A stretch of DNA of 64,000 bases from Oscillospiraceae bacterium (GTDB lineage: Bacteria > Bacillota > Clostridia > Oscillospirales > CAG-272). The position numbers and the translations under genes are program-made. The stretch lies in contig SVUK01000017.1 of the NCBI GenBank assembly GCA_015063325.1, positions 1 through 64,000 on the forward strand. Reading direction: 5' to 3'. Below are positions 27,152-35,075 of the stretch, piece by piece. The notes beneath the pieces were generated by a model. It saw only the letters and a program-made list of their open reading frames with translations, searched no databases and was not told the origin of the DNA. How positions within the stretch are numbered: the first letter of the stretch is position 1; each line of letters begins with the position of its first letter.

Positions 27152-28123
27152 ATGGTCGAATTTTATAAAAGCAAATTAAATAGAGATGAACAAAACATAT
27201 ATGGGCAAATATATCGTGCTGTTTGTGCGCAAAGATCAAATCTGACAGTACAGACATCTCTTGGTGCTAATGTTTTTCAAGGGATTTTTGAAAGTGTTTT
27301 GCATGATCATCCTGAGCAATATAATATTTCTCCTCAATTATCCATGGCCTATCAAAACAATAGCTATACATTAGAGTTTATCTATTTATATAACGCAGCT
27401 GAGCAAAAGAAAATCAATACTGAAATAGAAAACTTTAAAATAAATCTGTTGCGCGAAGGCAATAAAACGCTGTTAGATCGTGAATTACAGGTGGCACATG
27501 ATATTGTAATGCTGTCAGATTACATGATTGATAATATGTATAATCAGAATATTGCTTCTGTTCTATTTAATCACCGCGCGCAATGTAGCGGTTTTGCGAG
27601 AACATTTCAATTTGCCATGAATATACTTGGCGTTTGGTGTACTTATGTTGCCGGATATGCTGCGGATCCCCAAACGGGTATAAGAAGTCCGCATGCCTGG
27701 AATATTGTTTGTTTTGATAATCAATATTATCATGTAGACACAACAGCAATGCTTGGCGCAAACTTCCAAAAGAAGGAACCTTTATTGTATTATCATATTA
27801 ACTGTTCGGATGAAACGAAAGCCCGGGACGGATGTTATAGCTGGGATCGTGCCTTTTATCCGGTATGTTCCCGAGACATGGAGGCCGTTGGAAGTAAAAC
27901 ATTTTCAAGATTGTATGATTTAAATCAGTATTTTGCCGAGTGTTTAAAGAAAAGAGAAACATCTTGCAATTTTATATTGAACATTCCACAATATGATTCA
28001 AACAAACTATCTCAAATGATTATGTCCATCATTACCGATCAGGTCAACAATTGTCAAATTAGAGTAAATGTAAAAATAGAAGCCAGACAGTCAAAGTTTC
28101 ATGTTACATTGACTTATTACTAA
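27152..28123 (+). CDS. transglutaminase-like cysteine protein
   Basis: The protein has 323 residues. It carries the transglutaminase/protease core: Cys in QCSGFARTFQF (about 145), His in SPHAWNIV (about 180) and Asp in YYHVDTTAM (about 195), in the expected order and spacing. The N-terminal helical region and C-terminal 90 residues are unrecognised. There is no signal peptide or membrane segment, so it should act in the cytosol, unlike most bacterial transglutaminase-like enzymes. It could cleave or crosslink a cluster protein. Starts 18 bp after the preceding gene with only a weak RBS (GATAGAGG). Confidence 0.7.
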   Translation: MVEFYKSKLNRDEQNIYGQIYRAVCAQRSNLTVQTSLGANVFQGIFESVLHDHPEQYNISPQLSMAYQNNSYTLEFIYLYNAAEQKKINTEIENFKINLLREGNKTLLDRELQVAHDIVMLSDYMIDNMYNQNIASVLFNHRAQCSGFARTFQFAMNILGVWCTYVAGYAADPQTGIRSPHAWNIVCFDNQYYHVDTTAMLGANFQKKEPLLYYHINCSDETKARDGCYSWDRAFYPVCSRDMEAVGSKTFSRLYDLNQYFAECLKKRETSCNFILNIPQYDSNKLSQMIMSIITDQVNNCQIRVNVKIEARQSKFHVTLTYY

Positions 28124-28136
28124 AAGGAGTTTTTAA

Positions 28137-28703
28137 ATGCCGTACTGTTCTAATTGCCGCACATTTATTCCAGACGGGATGGCAACATGCCCGAACTGTG
28201 GGAATCAATATGCTCGTGCCGCCCAAGGACAAAACAACAACGCCAATAGCAACTCTCAACAGCAGACAGCTTCTCATTCGGTCACGCCGTCATTTTGGAG
28301 CCGAATTCGTCATCTGTTTCGTACGGACAACTTCACAATTGATTATGATCCGCAGGATATCGCTGAAAATAAGAAATTAGCGGTGCTTTCCTATATTGGT
28401 CCGTTGATTTTGATTTCTATTTTTCTCGGCAGAAAGTCAAAGTTTGCAATGTTTCATTTTTGTCAGGCGTTGTTAAACATAATCGTATTTATTGTTTATT
28501 ATATTTTGTTTAATTTCCTTTGTACTTCTGGATTTTTACCAATAGTATTGACAGTTATCTTCTTTATTCTCCTTTTCCCAGGGCTACTTGCTTTCCCGAT
28601 CTTTTCCATTTTGGGAATTGTTCATGCGGCAAAGGGGAAGGCGATTACCATGCCATTATATGGCAGAATTCCGTTGATGAAATTTATGTTTAAAAAATTA
28701 TAG
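28137..28703 (+). CDS. zinc-ribbon membrane protein
   Basis: The protein has 188 residues. A zinc ribbon is at the N-terminus (CSNC and CPNC), followed by a Gln/Asn-rich linker. Residues about 80-165 hold three membrane segments with an arrangement similar to DUF4870/YccF-type small membrane proteins (LAVLSYIGPLILISIFLG). It shares the zinc-ribbon theme with both GTPases, the scaffold and the RCC1-like protein. AAAGGAG precedes the ATG. Confidence 0.6.
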   Translation: MPYCSNCRTFIPDGMATCPNCGNQYARAAQGQNNNANSNSQQQTASHSVTPSFWSRIRHLFRTDNFTIDYDPQDIAENKKLAVLSYIGPLILISIFLGRKSKFAMFHFCQALLNIIVFIVYYILFNFLCTSGFLPIVLTVIFFILLFPGLLAFPIFSILGIVHAAKGKAITMPLYGRIPLMKFMFKKL

Positions 28704-28747
28704 GACTTGAAACAATTCGCGCAGGCATTAGAAAGGAGCAAGTTATT

Positions 28748-29668
28748 ATGTTTTTTTATTCCAACCGCCAAGGCGGATCTCCGCTCGGTATGTCTGGGGG
28801 ATGTTTGGGTTCATTGCTGGCGTTTTTGGTTGTTATTGCATTTCTGATTGTTTGTGCAATTTATTTTGGGACCATTATTTTGATCGGCTTTTTGATTCTG
28901 GGTGCCATCATTGGTTTGATTTGTGCAATTTTTGCACTTCTTAAAGCATTTCCGCAAACAATAAAGGATATGAGTTGTCAAGCATTTAATGGGAGCGCAT
29001 TTATAGTATTTCTGAAAAAAACAGGTTATTTTTATATTTGCATTTCAAAGTACTCTTTATATAACGATGTGGCTTTTGCAAAGAACTTTTTTCAAAAATT
29101 CACTGTGAAAAGATGGCTTTCTTTTACAAAATGGATGTATTTGATGGTTGCCATTGCAGTTATATTGTGCGGCATTAGTGTGTTAGGTATATTGTTAGCT
29201 GCAAGCGCACTGTTTTTGTTAATCTTTCTCTCTTTTACCATCCTTCTTTCTGCCGCTCTTTTGTGCCTCATGATGGGGGTATGTTTAATTATCATAATGT
29301 TCGTTGGGACAAAACATTTAATATTGAGTATACCTCTTTCATTTTTCCCAAGCTGTTACCGATTCAAAGGGAAACGAAAGATTGGAGATCTTGGTATTGT
29401 AATCAAAACCTTTTTTGCGCAATGGGGAGTATGGGTGAAGACCGTTTGGAGAAATACCGCTCAATTTGTACATAATTTCCGGCAGCACGCAAAGCTGCGG
29501 CGTTGGTTTTCTCCGGTCTCTTTGTTCTCAATCGGATTGCTTTGTATGTTGCCTATCGGTACAAGCATTGTAATCGCAATTGCGACAGTAATTTCCTGGG
29601 TTGTATTTCTTTTGGGATATCTTGTTGATGCATTTTGGATTATTATACGATCAATTTTTAAATTTTAA
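28748..29668 (+). CDS. multi-pass membrane protein, last gene of the cluster
   Basis: The protein has 306 residues. It has a Gly-rich start and a long hydrophobic block (about 15-62), two or three segments between 125 and 200, and a final hydrophobic region (about 250-300). Basic loops lie between them. No family is recognised. A perfect 14-bp hairpin 60 bp after the stop probably ends the operon. Confidence 0.55.
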   Translation: MFFYSNRQGGSPLGMSGGCLGSLLAFLVVIAFLIVCAIYFGTIILIGFLILGAIIGLICAIFALLKAFPQTIKDMSCQAFNGSAFIVFLKKTGYFYICISKYSLYNDVAFAKNFFQKFTVKRWLSFTKWMYLMVAIAVILCGISVLGILLAASALFLLIFLSFTILLSAALLCLMMGVCLIIIMFVGTKHLILSIPLSFFPSCYRFKGKRKIGDLGIVIKTFFAQWGVWVKTVWRNTAQFVHNFRQHAKLRRWFSPVSLFSIGLLCMLPIGTSIVIAIATVISWVVFLLGYLVDAFWIIIRSIFKF

Positions 29669-29727
29669 TTTGTTTTTAAACCGGATTAAATTCAGAAGTT
29701 TAGACAGAATAAAATATTAAGTTATAG

Positions 29728-29765
29728 CAGAATGAGCTCGAGATTATATCGAGCTCATTCTGTTT
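29728..29765 (+). terminator. terminator candidate at the end of the accessory operon
   Basis: CAGAATGAGCTCGA (29728-29741) pairs perfectly with 29749-29762 across a 7-base loop. Only a short T-run follows, so efficiency is uncertain. Confidence 0.6.
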
Positions 29766-29791
29766 AATGTGCTATTGCAGGTTCCTTTTCG

Positions 29792-29820
29792 TTTACAATC
29801 TGTGGTTTTTGTGGTATAAT
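29792..29820 (+). promoter_or_regulatory. promoter of candidate small RNA
   Basis: TTTACA (29792-29797), 17-bp spacer and a perfect TATAAT (29815-29820). No reading frame with an RBS follows; two strong hairpins do. Confidence 0.65.
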
Positions 29821-29826
29821 ACTTTT

Positions 29827-29952
29827 AGAATTGAGGAAGGTACTAGAAAACGAGTGTAGCATTTTCGTACTAGTATCCCATCTAAGTAGTACGAAAATGC
29901 TACGCACAACAAAAACCACAAGATATGGTTTCCGTATCTTGTGGTTTTTGCT
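29827..29952 (+). ncRNA. candidate small RNA of about 125 nt
   Basis: Downstream of the promoter are two perfect inverted repeats. The first is a 17-bp stem (29856-29872 with 29887-29903). The second is a 15-bp stem (29911-29925 with 29935-29949) that ends in TTTTT, an intrinsic terminator. No credible ORF lies between. It could be a regulatory RNA of the neighbouring island, a control RNA of a lost element, or a small palindromic mobile repeat. No known family is recognised. Confidence 0.5.
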
Positions 29953-30100
29953 ATATTTTGTGGTTTTCAAGCAAAACGGTGGTCTTGTGTAATCTTCAAT
30001 TTTGACTGCTGACATTTGGCGTTTTTTCTATAAAAACAGGTTTTGAACCCGCGACTACGTTCAAAATCGGAACAATCATCATATAAAATATTTCATTCGA

Positions 30101-30134
30101 CAGGTCGTGCGGATAATTCCGTGCGACCTGTTTT
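30101..30134 (+). terminator. hairpin followed by TTTT
   Basis: CAGGTCG (30101-30107) pairs with CGACCTG (30124-30130), with further internal pairing (CGGA/TTCCG), followed by TTTT. It may end a transcript from the small-RNA region. Between 29953 and 30267 nothing else is coding; a sequence at about 30041-30060 resembles a tRNA T-arm on the minus strand. Confidence 0.45.
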
Positions 30135-30267
30135 CATATAAAATGATAATGGCTGGAAAATTATAGAGTATCATTTTATAGAAGAAAAGTTTTTCGGTGT
30201 AATTGCCGATACAAAAGCAAAAAAAGGTAACGATATTTTTACCTGAAAAAGAAAACCGCCGAAGCGG

Positions 30268-30296
30268 TTGACGACGATAAAATAATTCGGTATAAT
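30268..30296 (+). promoter_or_regulatory. promoter of the small mobile-element-type ORFs
   Basis: TTGACG (30268-30273), 17-bp spacer, TATAAT (30291-30296). A short inverted repeat AACCGC-CGAA-GCGGTT (30254-30269) overlaps the -35 edge and may be an operator. Confidence 0.65.
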
Positions 30297-30336
30297 GGAT
30301 ACAACCACATAATCTATCTAAAAAGGGAGAGAAAAA

Positions 30337-30504
30337 ATGATCGTAGAAAAGAACGGAAAACAGTATGTTGTAAACGAAACCAAAAACGGTTGGTCTGTCG
30401 TTTGGAAAAGCGGCGCAGTTGAAGCAACCTTCAAAATCCCAAAGGATATTTGCCAAACAGAGGAAGACGTCAAAGCGTATATTCAAACGCAGTCCATGTT
30501 CTGA
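30337..30504 (+). CDS. small hypothetical protein (55 aa)
   Basis: A strong promoter and AAAGGGAGAG site precede this ATG. The product begins MIVEKNGKQYVVNETKNGW and has alternating strands, then an acidic C-terminal helix. Short proteins of this kind are common in conjugative elements of Clostridia, as far as I recall. Function unknown. Confidence 0.55.
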   Translation: MIVEKNGKQYVVNETKNGWSVVWKSGAVEATFKIPKDICQTEEDVKAYIQTQSMF

Positions 30505-30538
30505 AAAAAGGAAAACGAAGGAAAATTGCAAAAAAGGT

Positions 30539-30709
30539 ATGAAAAAAATTTGCTTGATCACTTTATGCGTCCTTTTGATTATGGCGGCGTTGCTCGGTTT
30601 GAACATTCCTCTGCGTATTGCTATCGGTGCAAATGCTATCTTGATTTTTATAGACATCATTAAACGGATTTTCGGAGGTAGCAATGGAAGAACAAAAGAG
30701 AAAAACTAA
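30539..30709 (+). CDS. small membrane protein (56 aa)
   Basis: The ATG at 30539 has AAAAGG upstream. The product has a basic start, one or two hydrophobic segments (ICLITLCVLLIMAALLG and LRIAIGANAILIFIDII) and a polar tail. It overlaps the start of the next, broken gene by 27 bp. Probably part of the same mobile-element remnant. Confidence 0.45.
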   Translation: MKKICLITLCVLLIMAALLGLNIPLRIAIGANAILIFIDIIKRIFGGSNGRTKEKN

Positions 30710-30873
30710 AACCTCATCCATGGTAAAAACCGCTACAACAGCAAGGTGTATTCGCCCGTAATGGCAATGCTACCGAAAGATCTCGTCGCGCAATTCAAAG
30801 AGAAGTGCAAAGAAACCGGGGTATCGCAGGCGCAGGTTGTAAAGAAAGCGATTGAAACTTTTTTAAGCGAATG
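30683..30873 (+). pseudogene. frameshifted ribbon-helix-helix-like small protein
   Basis: The frame starting at ATG 30683 (GGAGG upstream) reads MEEQKRKTKTSSMVK and then stops early. If one A is added to the A5 tract at 30725-30729 it continues into NRYNSKVYSPVMAMLPKDLV and a helix ending ETFLSE at 30873. The joined 60-odd residue product looks like a mobile-element RHH/CopG-type DNA-binding protein. The frameshift may be real or a homopolymer base-call error. Confidence 0.5.
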
Positions 30874-30875
30874 AC

Positions 30876-30909
30876 AAAAGCGGCAGCCAAATCAATGGCT
30901 GCCGCTTTT
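30876..30909. terminator. bidirectional terminator
   Basis: AAAAGCGGCAGCCA (30876-30889) pairs with 30896-30909 across 6 bases. T-runs flank it on both strands, so it can end both the plus-strand small ORFs and the minus-strand tRNA operon. Confidence 0.8.
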
Positions 30910-30984
30910 GTTTCTGAAAATCAGAAGTCCGAAAATGCCATGCGAGAAAACGAACGCGTGGGATAGTTCGGATAGGTTGTCTTT

Positions 30985-31059
30985 TGGTGACCCGTAGCAG
31001 AATCGAACTGCTGTTACTGCCGTGAAAGGGCGGTGTCTTAACCTCTTGACCAACGGGCC
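30985..31059 (-). tRNA. tRNA-Glu (anticodon TTC)
   Basis: Read on the minus strand, the 75-nt sequence folds as a cloverleaf with acceptor GGCCCGT/ACGGGTC, anticodon loop CTTTCAC and T-loop TTCGATT. CCA is encoded. It is 2 nt downstream of the tRNA-Met gene in the same operon. Confidence 0.93.
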
Positions 31060-31061
31060 GT

Positions 31062-31138
31062 TGGTAGCGGGAATTGGATTTGAACCCATGACCTACCGGG
31101 TATGAACCGGTTGCTCTAGCCAGCTGAGCTATCCCGCC
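31062..31138 (-). tRNA. tRNA with CAT anticodon (elongator Met, or Ile2)
   Basis: The 77-nt minus-strand cloverleaf has acceptor GGCGGGA/TCCCGCT (pair 1-72 is G-U), anticodon stem ACCGG/CCGGT with loop TTCATAC, and encoded CCA. It lacks the features of initiator tRNA. The CAT anticodon alone cannot separate elongator Met from a lysidine-modified Ile tRNA. Confidence 0.9.
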
Positions 31139-31155
31139 GTGAATCATGCTTTAGT

Positions 31156-31184
31156 ATTATAGCACACGGATATTTTTTTGTCAA
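31156..31184 (-). promoter_or_regulatory. promoter of the tRNA-Met/tRNA-Glu operon
   Basis: On the minus strand, TTGACA (31184-31179), 17-bp spacer and TATAAT (31161-31156), both perfect consensus, lie 18 bp before the first tRNA. Confidence 0.88.
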
Positions 31185-31305
31185 TAGTTTTTTCTAATTA
31201 TTTGTCAATTTTTTTCGATCAAACAAAAAATTATCACCCATTTCTTTTTTGTTGCACAGTATTTATAAAAATTATGAACAGTATGTGAATTATTGAAAAA
31301 AACAC

Positions 31306-31333
31306 TTGATTTTTTTTCCAAATAGGGTAGAAT
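31306..31333 (+). promoter_or_regulatory. groESL promoter
   Basis: TTGATT (31306-31311), 16-bp spacer and TAGAAT (31328-31333) lie immediately before the CIRCE operator. Confidence 0.7.
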
Positions 31334-31344
31334 ATAGAATAGAG

Positions 31345-31371
31345 TTAGCACTCGGAGGTCTCAAGTGCTAA
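31345..31371 (+). promoter_or_regulatory. CIRCE operator (HrcA site)
   Basis: TTAGCACTC (31345-31353), 9 bases, AAGTGCTAA (31363-31371), one base away from the perfect CIRCE palindrome. HrcA bound here represses groESL until heat or misfolded protein inactivates it. No CIRCE was seen before the accessory Hsp70 genes, so those are probably regulated differently. Confidence 0.93.
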
Positions 31372-31419
31372 AATCTCGTCGAAAAAGACGATTTTCAATC
31401 GAAAAAGGAGGATTGTTTC

Positions 31420-33356
<1,937 letters not shown>

Positions 33357-33383
33357 TGAAGATAAAATTGAAAACAAACAAAG

Positions 33384-33424
33384 AAAACCCGGGAACGGCA
33401 AACCGCCGTTCCCGGGTTTTCTAT
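33384..33424 (+). terminator. groESL terminator
   Basis: A 16-bp perfect stem (33384-33399 with 33405-33420) has a 5-base loop, and its 3' arm ends in TTTT. Confidence 0.9.
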
Positions 33425-33443
33425 ATAAATTTGGAAAAAATTG

Positions 33444-33472
33444 TTGACAAAAGTGCAAATATCGGTTATACT
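33444..33472 (+). promoter_or_regulatory. promoter of 6S-like RNA
   Basis: TTGACA (33444-33449), 17-bp spacer, TATACT (33467-33472). The predicted transcript begins at about 33479, exactly where the long closing stem starts. Confidence 0.8.
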
Positions 33473-33478
33473 GAAACT

Positions 33479-33688
33479 GCCAAACTAGCTGAATATCAAA
33501 AATGCAAGGGCTATTTCTATGTCTATAGGGATAGTTTTGTCCTTTTTTGTCTTTCTACAACGAATTTGATAAAATGCAAATTCCATGTAGAAAGCGTGGA
33601 TATAGAAGTCCTTGCTTGATTCAGTTAGTTTGGCGACTATCGGAGTTTGCGTTTTTGGTGCGTCTGCTTCGGTAGGCGCACTTTTTTA
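33479..33688 (+). ncRNA. ssrS: structured RNA resembling 6S RNA
   Basis: The 5' end (33479-33494) pairs with 33619-33634 in a 16-bp closing stem with one G-U pair. Inside, GCAAGG/CCTTGC and TTCTAT/ATAGAA extend a rod-like helix to an asymmetric bubble. An apical hairpin follows: CTTTCTACA with TGTAGAAAG, then GAATTTG with CAAATTC. A second hairpin (33658-33681) and a T-run form an intrinsic terminator. A closing stem, central bubble and apical stem with own promoter and terminator is the layout of 6S RNA, which mimics an open promoter and sequesters sigma-A RNA polymerase. Assignment is by architecture, not sequence match. Confidence 0.55.
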
Positions 33689-33720
33689 TTTTTCAGGAAG
33701 GAAGGAGACGAACGAAACAC

Positions 33721-33840
33721 ATGAAAAAAGACTACCAACCGCCGGAAATTCTGCCAATTTTGATTTGTATGCAGGATATTTTAACCACTTCCCCCGGAAG
33801 TAGCGAACTTGACCCGGACATGAAACTCAAAAAACTATAA
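33721..33840 (+). CDS. 39-residue peptide
   Basis: The ATG at 33721 follows AAGGAG at a rather long spacing (about 12-13 nt). The peptide begins MKKDYQPPEILPILICMQ and contains DILTTSPGSSELDPD. Many gut Clostridia carry short peptides of this pattern (basic start, PPEI-type motif, hydrophobic middle, D-I-(I/L)-T-(T/A)-S, acidic end) near secreted-protein genes; this is from memory and their role is not known to me. It precedes the cohesin-protein gene by 18 bp and is probably cotranscribed. Confidence 0.5.
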   Translation: MKKDYQPPEILPILICMQDILTTSPGSSELDPDMKLKKL

Positions 33841-33858
33841 AAAAGGAGAAAAAAACAA

Positions 33859-35055
33859 ATGAAAAAGAAGATTTTATTGCTCGTTTTGTCCGTGGTTTGC
33901 TTGGCGGCCTTGCTTGGCGTTGTTTTTGTTGCCAACGCTGACGAAACGCCGGAAACCACCATCGCCGGGCATAACCTCTCGCTGGACGACAGCGTTCAAA
34001 TTATCTATTATGTCGACCAGACCGCGCCAGAGGGTGCCGAGGTCGGCGTTCTCTGCTGGTACGGCGAGCAGGAGAGCTACACCTTGGAGAACAAGCAGTA
34101 TCAGCTCAAGCAGAAAGGCACCGAAACCATCAGCGGCAAGACCTATGCAAAGTATGTCTTTCCCTACGTCGCCGCCAAGATGATGACAACCGATATCTAC
34201 GCGGTATCCTATGTCAAAGTCGGGGACGAAGTGACCTACAGCGCTTTGGATAAATACAGTGTGTTGCAGTATTGCTACAACAAAAAAGGAAGCACCACTG
34301 TTCTTTCGGACGGCACGGCAACGCTGGGCGAGCTGGTGACCGATATCCTCAACTACGGCGCCACCGCGCAGAAATATTTTGGCTATCGGTTGGATCGGCT
34401 GGCAAATGCGACCTATTACCAAATCAAGGTAGAAAACGGAACGCTTGCCGATGGGACCACCAAAGGTCTTTACCATGAGGGTGAACAGGTTCAATTAAAA
34501 GCACCGGCAACTTCCAACGATATTCCGTTCGCCCGCTGGGAAAACAGCGCTGGCGAAAATGTTGGAACCACCGCCGAGCTGACCCTTACCGCACCTGTAA
34601 AAGCCGAAACCTACACGGCTAAGTTTGAAACAGTTTCGGTTTCCACCGAGCCAAATCTTGTAGTTGAAAACAAAACTGCAAGTGCCGGAAGCACCGTAAA
34701 GGTTGCGGTTTCGCTGGAAAACAACCCCGGATTCTTAACCATGGCATTGACGATTGCGTATGATTCCAACGCGATGACTTTGACAAAGGTTTCAAATGGT
34801 TCCGATTTTACCGACTATATGTTTACTGCTCCGAAAAACAAAAAGAGCGGGTGTACCGCAAGCTGGTATGCAACCGATCTACCGGATGAAATAACGGATG
34901 GAACCGTGTTAACGTTAACTTTTCAAATTCTTGATGATGCAGGAAGTAAAACGTATGACGTTATCGTATCCAATCCGGATGACGGTGGAACGGTGGACGG
35001 AGATAAAACGCCGTTTACCATCGTTGCCGGAACAGGACATATTACGGTGAACTAA
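33859..35055 (+). CDS. secreted protein with C-terminal cohesin domain
   Basis: The protein has 398 residues. An N-terminal signal peptide (basic MKKK, then LLLVLSVVCLAALLGVVF, cut near VANA-DE) is followed by a beta-rich domain to about 180 that I have seen in other gut Clostridia but cannot name. Next is a short InlB/bacterial repeat-like strand region (about 190-260) and a cohesin-type domain (about 268-398) starting LVVENKTASAGSTVKVAV. Cohesins bind dockerins on cell-surface or extracellular complexes. The next gene encodes a dockerin, so the two products could bind each other. Confidence 0.75.
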   Translation: MKKKILLLVLSVVCLAALLGVVFVANADETPETTIAGHNLSLDDSVQIIYYVDQTAPEGAEVGVLCWYGEQESYTLENKQYQLKQKGTETISGKTYAKYVFPYVAAKMMTTDIYAVSYVKVGDEVTYSALDKYSVLQYCYNKKGSTTVLSDGTATLGELVTDILNYGATAQKYFGYRLDRLANATYYQIKVENGTLADGTTKGLYHEGEQVQLKAPATSNDIPFARWENSAGENVGTTAELTLTAPVKAETYTAKFETVSVSTEPNLVVENKTASAGSTVKVAVSLENNPGFLTMALTIAYDSNAMTLTKVSNGSDFTDYMFTAPKNKKSGCTASWYATDLPDEITDGTVLTLTFQILDDAGSKTYDVIVSNPDDGGTVDGDKTPFTIVAGTGHITVN

Positions 35056-35075
35056 AATAATAAGGAGAAAACAAA

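Noticed and set aside
31062..31138. Initiator tRNA-fMet
   Set aside because: The first acceptor pair is G-U and the anticodon stem lacks the three G-C pairs of initiator tRNA in the right order; elongator Met or Ile2 fits better.
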